Assembly (NCBI RefSeq): GCF_001704415.2
Contig: NC_030814.1
Coordinates: forward strand, 70,735,121-70,799,120
From: Capra hircus
Taxonomy: Eukaryota; Chordata; Mammalia; Artiodactyla; Bovidae
Length of the DNA stretch: 64,000 nt
Direction: 5' to 3'
Shown here: one piece after another, positions 58,331 through 64,000 of the stretch
Layout: the number at the start of each line of letters is the position of its first letter
Numbering within the stretch: position 1 is the first letter of the stretch
Made by a program: the position numbers and the translations under genes
The notes under the pieces: model-generated
What the model saw: only the letters and a program-made list of their open reading frames with translations
Database searches by the model: none
Told to the model about the DNA's origin: nothing

Positions 58331-59120
58331 TTGTTTACTCAGAATTCTTCTATGGACCTACCCATAAGTGAGGTAGGCCTACATTTAAATAAGCTATGAG
58401 TAAAATAAGTACCTTATAAGCAATAAGGTATATAAACGACATCACCAACTAGACCACACCATGTTTCTGTTGGGAGAGCTCAGACTAAGGCACTTCACCA
58501 GGAATGACCTCTTATGAGCCTCAAGACTCATGGTTTGCGAATGGAAAAGTCTGCTCTTAATCAAATTGTTCCTTCTCTATCAGAAACTGAAACTGAGCCT
58601 CTCTAAAACTGAGTTCCTTTTTGTGAGTTTGTGATTAATCTCTCTATTCAAAACTTTATTTACTTTTATTCTGACCTCAGTCCTGTGTCAACCAAACACT
58701 AATCAATCAGAATCAGACAACTAAAATTGCTGTTGTCTATAACATTGTCAACGTACTAAAATTGCTGCTGTAGGTATTACTATTAACACACAAACTCAGG
58801 TTTGTTTCTCCAGAGTAGGATAAGCTCACATATGCCCCAAGCATGGACCACCTGACGAGAGAATCATAAACTAGAGATAGTCTTATTTCCACAACTATGA
58901 TTAGCAGATGTCACTGAAATGTCGCAAGATGATGATTAATCTCAACTTATTTGTTCTTCTCCTTTAAAAACACCCCCAACTCAAAGACCAAGTTGCAGTG
59001 GATCTGACTTGCCTCCCATTCCCTTGCTTGGAGCCCTGTGATAAAACCTTACTTTGCTGAAAACATTCACTGTCAGAGTTTGGCTTTCTGTGCCACAAGA
59101 GCCTTTGCTTAATAACAAAA
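58331..59120 (+). mobile_element. Possible old LTR
   Basis: The 3' part (about 58970-59110) reads like an LTR R/U5: gagccctgtgataaaacctt, ctttgctgaaaacattcact and tggctttctgtgccacaaga. Family and ends uncertain. Confidence 0.4.
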
Positions 59121-59396
59121 CCACATTCAGTTGACTTAAAAGTTAGGTTGAAAGTAACACTGAAGATTCTTACAAGCTAAGTATGTGTTATATCAGTTAT
59201 TATTTATTTATTGTTTATTGTTTATAACACATTGAAGAGCTAGTCTTGTATTATCAAATGTGCAAGGCCTGTTGGAAGTGGGAAAGACTGGACCTAAGGG
59301 AACCAAGAAGGAGGATTAATTAGAAAATGTGGGCCAGTAAAAGCAAAGTGTCTGCTGGAATAGAAAGGAGAGGAATAAATTCAGGAGCTGTTTTCA
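59121..59396. other. Unassigned intergenic sequence
   Basis: AT-rich, with ttatttatttattgtttatt at about 59202-59221. Nothing else recognised. Confidence 0.4.
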
Positions 59397-59527
59397 GAAT
59401 ACGTGCATGCTAAGTCCCTTTCATGTCTGACTCTTTGCAACCCCATGGACTGTAGCCCACCAGGCTCCTCTATCAGTGGGTTTCTCCAGGCAAGAATACT
59501 GAAGTGGGTTGCCATTCCCTTCTCCAG
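59397..59527 (-). mobile_element. Bov-tA SINE fragment
   Basis: aatacgtgcatgctaagtcc through ctccaggcaagaatactgaa to tcccttctccagg, the 3' two-thirds in reverse. Confidence 0.88.
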
Positions 59528-59991
59528 GATTTTCAGACTAGAATGAACAAAAGTTAATAACAGGTTTGGGTGGTGGTGATGGGGAAGGGATGTATAAGTA
59601 GACTTATACATCAAATGCCTTACTGAAATCAGCTAGAAACAACAGAGATAAAGGTTCTCAGCTGTGATCTCAATGAGTGAAACCCACAAATTCTATACCC
59701 TACAACCATTTCCATTCAGCAGCAGCAACCATTGCTTCCCTCAATTCCACCCTTCCACCAGTCACCTACACTGGTGTTTTTTACCTACATCTTCCAGTAG
59801 TTTCACCTCCATAAATTTACTCAGTCACCTTAGTGAGACTTTCATCATAATCTCCCATTTCTACATTCCAATCTCTGTGCTACCCCTCACCATATTTTTA
59901 CTTCACCCTTAGAAAGAAAGGAAATCACCCAGTTTTCTCTGTTTTGTGAGGGTCACAGACTGGGAAATTACCTTATCAGTACTTGTTTGCT
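59528..59991 (-). other. PROP1 3' flank / probable 3' UTR
   Basis: About 460 bases downstream of the PROP1 stop. The 3' UTR of the gene should lie here, but I could not fix a poly(A) signal on the minus strand. The 82-aa plus frame 59664-59912 has no support. Confidence 0.45.
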
Positions 59992-62774
59992 TTAGTTCCA
60001 GGACTTTGGTGGCTCAAGGCCGAGGGGAAGCATGGGTGGGGGTGGAGGGCAGGGCAGATGACCAGCAGGGGTTGGGTGCAAGTTGGGGTACCAGTCTTCA
60101 GACTGGTAGGGTCGAGCAAAGGAACTACCTGTGGAGGGCTGAGATGGAAGAGCATGGTTGTAGGGGTGAGGGAAGCAGGTCATTGGGGGAGGTGGTGTTG
60201 GGTAGGGGTACGGACAAGAAGGGGGCTCGGGCAAGAAACCGGAGAAGGTGGCAGGAGACAGGTGGGCCAGTGGCTGGAGCAGTGACCGCTCATGCTTCCT
60301 CTGCTTAGCTCTGCGGTTCTGGAACCAGACCTGAAGAGGGGGGAAGAAGAGCCACATCAGAGCCTCTTTCTCAAATAGGTGGTATTGTCACATGCACCCT
60401 CTCTCCTTGAAGACTGAAGGTACAGGGCATAAAATCCCCCCACATCCCCAGAGGAGGCAAAGCTCTTGCGAAAGGCATAACTGAGCCAGGCCTAGTGACA
60501 AAGTGAGACCACACCATTCCTCCAGCCCATGTCTAAATTTGCCCTGCTTCAATTTTAGGTAAGAAATGTCAACTTCCAACAGGAAAGAGATAAACATGAG
60601 AAAATGACATTTCCCTTCCCCAGAGAGTGGGAAACTTCCCTAGGGTTATTAGAGTTTAAGACTATGGATGAGTTTAATTGTCATAGACCAGGTTGGCTTT
60701 AGGGTATAGTTTATTCTAAGATTAAGATTCCTAAGATATGGTTTCCCTCATGGCTCAGATGGTAAAGGATCTGCCTGCATTGCAGAAGACCTGGGTTCAA
60801 TCTCTGGGTCAAGAAGATCCCCTGGAGAAGGAAATGGCAACCCACTCCATTATTCTTGCCTGGAGAATTCCGTGGATGGGCTACAGTCCATGGGGTTGCA
60901 AAGAGTCAGACACAGCTGAGCAACTAACACACACACACACAAGATATGGTTAGAAATAAGGGAGTATCAGGCTGATTGAGTTTCAAGGCCATGGTTAGAG
61001 ACAAGGTTACATATGTATAGGAATAGTTAGGACTGCTGTTCAGATCACTATTAAGGTTGGGCGTCAATACTGGGGCTTGATGTTGGAATTCAAGTTAGAT
61101 TAGGTTAAACTCAAGTGACATTCCTGGTACAGATGAGGTTACCTTGACTGTTGGATAAGACTGTTCTGGTGAAGGTTTGGGTTGGGGTTATAATGCCCTG
61201 AGAATTTATGCCCCAGTAGTTCCCAAGCACTGAATCTGCATTTCTTCCTGGGGGGTGGAGGCACGGAATTCTGGGCCATCACCTGGATTCTGGCCTCACT
61301 GAGGCCTGTGTCCTGAGCAAGACTTTCTCGTGCCCAAATGTCAGGGTACTGGTTCTTCCCAAAAGCTGACTCCAGCTGTTCCAACTGCGCTGGACTGAAG
61401 GTGGTGCGGTGACGGCGCCGTGAGTGTGGCCGACCCCTCTGTCCTCCTTGCAGGGAAAGCTTTGGTCTCCCCGCTCTTACACCAGACAGATTCCGGTAGG
61501 GCTGAGTGTTCATGTCTGAGGAGGAGAGGAGGGGGCAAGGTTGCTGCCGCAGAGACCCATCCATCCATCCCAGACCACATATGCTGGAATGCCCAGAGTG
61601 TTGCTCATACACTCTGCCCCAGCCAGAAATTCTTCAGCTTTCAGAACCAGCTGAATCTAGCTCAGCCTTGGCTCCACTTTGCTTCTGAGTCCCATAACTC
61701 AGGCTGCCATCTCCAAATGAGGTCCACACCTCAGACTCGTTTGGGGCATTCACGCTCTTTCTGCCTCACTTCTGCACCCATATGCCCACTCCCTATTACA
61801 TTCACCCAGATGTGTCCCCATGTAAGGCATGCCCCTCCACAGCCTTCCACCTCTCTGAGCATACATACCACCTTCCTGGATCTTACCCTATGTACCTTAT
61901 GTTCACTCTGACACCGTAACAAATTGCCCAGGTCTCTAAGACCCCTATTACTTGCGCCCTGCTCTCATGGCTCACATGCAACTTAAAACTTTATACTGTT
62001 CCCATCCTATACCCTTCTCTTGGGAAGATGAAACATCCCTCCCTCTTCTGCTCAGATGCACCCTCCCCATGCATGCATTTCATCTTCTCCCCATCCCACT
62101 GCTGGCCCGGCCACCAGGCTGCAGGAACCTGAGCTCGTGGGAAAGGCCTGCCTCTTCTCCCTACAGGCTTACTAAGCCCCCACACTAATTAGTCTGAGAG
62201 CCAGTCAGGGAAGAGAGAACAGGAGCAAAAGGAAACACCTGGAAGGCACACACTGAAAAAAACATGTCTGGAGTGAAGATCCCATCCCCATGGGGACCCA
62301 GGAGGTGGTCCCCACCTGGTGCTCAATGTCCACCTCGGCCCCCTACTCTGCTCAGATCCAAGCTCTGGTCCCTCCAGCTCTCTTCCTCGGAGAAGGCTAT
62401 GCAGTCGGTGGACTCCGAGGTCATGAGTGAGGAGGCAGATTTCAGCTCTGCCTCTGCTCCCTCCTCAGGGCAGGGCCTCAGTGACCCGACTCTGTAAAGC
62501 AGACAAGTTGTACCACCCCGTCCCTTCTAAGGTCCCCTTATTTTTAACATACTAGGATTCTGGTTTTCTGTTTCTCCTCTTCATCTTCCTCATGGCAAAC
62601 AGTTGCCCCATGGAGCCCACACACCGGCTGCTTCCTCAGGAACACCACCCAAAAGATTCACTCACCCACCGAGGAGGTCACAGTCTCAGCGGCTGGGTAG
62701 CCCTCGGGCCACAGGCTGCTGCAAACTTGCTCCTTCGCTTGCTTAGCCTGTTCACTTCTCCCTTCTGTGTCCAT
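59992..62774 (-). CDS. PROP1: PROP1, paired-like homeodomain transcription factor (3 exons)
   Basis: Encodes PROP1, the pituitary-specific paired-like homeodomain factor that acts in the nucleus upstream of POU1F1 and is needed for somatotropes, lactotropes, thyrotropes and gonadotropes. Exon 1 is 62774-62666 (36 codons plus one base, [12 protein letters not shown]...), exon 2 is 61515-61283 and exon 3 is 60330-59992. All introns are GT-AG: donors gtgagtgaatc and gtgatggccc, acceptors cctcctcag and ccctcttcag. The joined frame is open for 226 residues, the length of the human protein. The homeodomain is residues 69-128, from [15 protein letters not shown] in exon 2 to [13 protein letters not shown] in exon 3, with Gln at homeodomain position 50 (residue 118) as in the paired-like Q50 class. 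The C-terminal activation region is Pro-rich and ends [12 protein letters not shown]. Residue 173 is His (codon 60156-60154). No disabling change seen. Confidence 0.97.
60331..61282 (-). other. PROP1: PROP1 intron 2
   Basis: 952 bp, GT-AG, phase 0. It holds a plus-strand Bov-tA SINE (60742-60941) with a CA run. Apart from the SINE I recognise no repeat. The 69-aa minus frame 60597-60388 is intronic and unsupported. Confidence 0.9.
60742..60941 (+). mobile_element. Bov-tA SINE in PROP1 intron 2
   Basis: tttccctcatggctcagatg to agcaactaacacacacacac. Flanked by aagatatgg at 60733-60741 and 60942-60950, a 9-bp duplication. Antisense to PROP1. Confidence 0.93.
61516..62665 (-). other. PROP1: PROP1 intron 1
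   Basis: 1150 bp, GT-AG, phase 1 (the codon for Asp37 is split as G plus AC). No SINE or LINE is visible, unusual for this window. It contains a palindromic homeodomain-type site, ctaattag, at 62185-62192. Plus-strand frames here (61420-61911, 61952-62188, 62264-62497) are read as chance frames in GC-rich intron DNA. Confidence 0.9.
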
Positions 62775-63649
62775 GGCTCACAAAAGAGACCAAAGACAGT
62801 CCAGTCCCGGGTCCTAAGTCTCTGATTCTGGATCAGTTTTTCTAAGTTTCTGTTCCCCTCTGTGCCTGGTATCTTGACTGTTCTCCCTCTGTTTGTGCCT
62901 CTCTCTGAATCTCTGTCCTTAGGTAAATATAAGTATAGATACAGATAGATATCTCTGCCTTTCTCCCTCTCTCCTTTTTTCTAACTTTGGTCTCTAATTT
63001 TCCATTCCCTTGCTTAAGTATGCTCTCCTTCTGTCTGTCTTGCCCTCACTCTTTTTCCTCTGTTTTAGTCTCCATTTTTCTCTCCCTACCCCTTCTCTCT
63101 GGGATGCCGTTCTCTCCCGTTGCTCTCAGCTGCCTACTTTCCCAGCTTGCAATCCCACACTACCTTTTTTCTCCCTGAGCCTTGGAGGAGTGACCTCCTC
63201 CTCACCCCTGTGGGCCCATCCAATCACTGCCTGGTCACCAGAGCCCCCATCATCAAGGGAGGATCACAAGCCGGATGAGAGAAGGTGCTCTGTTGGAGGG
63301 TCCAGGGACTGGGGCCAAGAGCTCATATTCCCAGAAGGCCAAATTCTTTTGTCCTTTTAAATCCCCTCCTGGGAGCAGACAGGGGAAGGAGGAGAAAATG
63401 CATTCTGCCTGAGACCCCTCCTCAGAACCCCATCATGAGAAGGGAGAGGAGGTACAAATGGGGGCCAGGAGTAGGGCCTGCCTGGTATCTCATTATGCAG
63501 GTGATTCCCAAAGACTTCTTTCTAGGAAACTAAAAAGCTAAAAGACACAAGTACATTCTGATCCCTCCTAGATATGTTGATTCTCAGAATACTCTGGACA
63601 CCCCTTCAGAACAACATAAAGCATAGGATGAGTCTTCTGGCAAACCATC
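62775..63649 (-). promoter_or_regulatory. PROP1: PROP1 upstream region
   Basis: About 875 bases upstream of the PROP1 start codon without LINE or SINE insertions. It should hold the 5' UTR and promoter. I see no convincing TATA box at a fixed distance. Pyrimidine-rich on the plus strand, with a gatagat-type run at 62936-62951. The plus frames 62987-63360 and 63285-63533 are not supported as genes. Confidence 0.45.
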
Positions 63650-63860
63650 AGTTCAGTTCAGTTCAGTTCAGTTCAGTTGCTCAGTCTTATCTGACTCTTT
63701 GCGACCCCATGAATCGCAGCATGCCAGGCCTCCCTGTCCATCACCAACTCCTGGAGTTCACTCAGACTCATGTCCATCAAGTCAGTGATGCCATTCAGCC
63801 ATCTCATCCTCTGTCGTCCCCTTCTTCTCCTGCCCCTAATCCCTCCCAGCATCAAAGACC
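63650..63860 (-). mobile_element. BovB 3' end with long repeat tail
   Basis: Starts in at least five CAGTT units (about 63650-63678), then gactctttgcgaccccatga to tccctcccagcatcaaag. Only about 210 bp of BovB, 5'-truncated. Confidence 0.93.
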
Positions 63861-64000
63861 ATTGTTCTCAAATATTCTCTGCTTTCCTTTCCCAAATGTC
63901 ACCTCCTTATTCACCCAGAAACCCCCAGGACTCCCTGAACTTCCAAGGTTGTGCAGAACTTCAGAGTACCCTGACCCTGAAGAGCATCTGAATTCCAGGT
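63861..64000. other. Unassigned sequence at window end
   Basis: 140 bases with no recognised feature. Confidence 0.4.

Noticed and set aside
59946..60308. 120-aa and 100-aa plus-strand frames over PROP1 exon 3
   Set aside because: Antisense of a Pro-rich coding exon; low-complexity Gly/Arg composition is the expected mirror.
61139..61282. Extension of the PROP1 exon 2 frame past the donor
   Set aside because: The open frame runs on into intron 2, but the homeodomain continues only in exon 3, and the donor gtgatg falls exactly after ARIQ.
61420..61911. 163-aa plus-strand frame over PROP1 exon 2 and intron 1
   Set aside because: It is antisense to a real exon and GC-rich intron, without recognised domains.
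1..64000. CRISPR arrays, operons, riboswitches, Shine-Dalgarno sites
   Set aside because: The DNA is mammalian nuclear; regular repeats here are transposon families and microsatellites, not spaced arrays.

Overview
This is vertebrate nuclear DNA from a ruminant, most likely cattle (Bos taurus) or a very close bovid. The evidence is the dense mix of BovB (RTE-type) LINEs, bovine L1, Bov-tA/Bov-A2 and CHR-type tRNA SINEs, and a complete PROP1 gene whose predicted 226-residue protein has the bovine-type N-terminus. PROP1 and an OR7-type olfactory receptor pair together suggest bovine chromosome 7; that assignment is from memory of synteny, not from a search. Coding DNA is under 3 percent of the window and most of the rest is nested retroelements.

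Layout. 1-11085: one bovine L1 in minus orientation, from its long 5' UTR (right) to part of ORF2 (left, cut by the window edge), broken by two BovB copies and a SINE; the second BovB (about 7425-10678) is close to full length. 11086-15955 and 34140-38985: two arms of an inverted duplication, each holding an OR7A-like gene between two older L1s that point outward. The left gene (12588-13555, +) is a pseudogene with a one-base deletion; the right gene (36843-35875, -) is intact. 15956-34140, the spacer: a stack of insertions that includes an L1 with a probable 3' transduction, a BovB interrupted by a long ERVK-type LTR, a 5'-inverted L1, and several more BovB copies. 38985-50500: old L1, CHR SINEs, a retrotransposed 5S rRNA pseudogene, BovB fragments and ERV1-like LTR material. 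50500-56400: a GC-richer block, an EEF1A1 processed pseudogene that split a SINE, and an ERVK-type LTR inserted into an older LTR. 56400-59400: decayed repeats. 59992-62774: PROP1 on the minus strand in three exons with consensus splice sites. 62775-64000: PROP1 upstream DNA and one more BovB 3' end.

Function. Only two loci look able to make a protein with a host role: PROP1, a paired-like homeodomain factor of the anterior pituitary, and the intact olfactory receptor. They have no evident joint function. Almost every other open frame belongs to a dead retroelement. I saw no new biochemical system. The most informative parts are the inverted receptor duplication, the L1 3' transduction, and the nested insertions whose target-site duplications allow relative dating.

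Ends of repeats are read by eye and are good to about 10-30 bases unless a target-site duplication is quoted.
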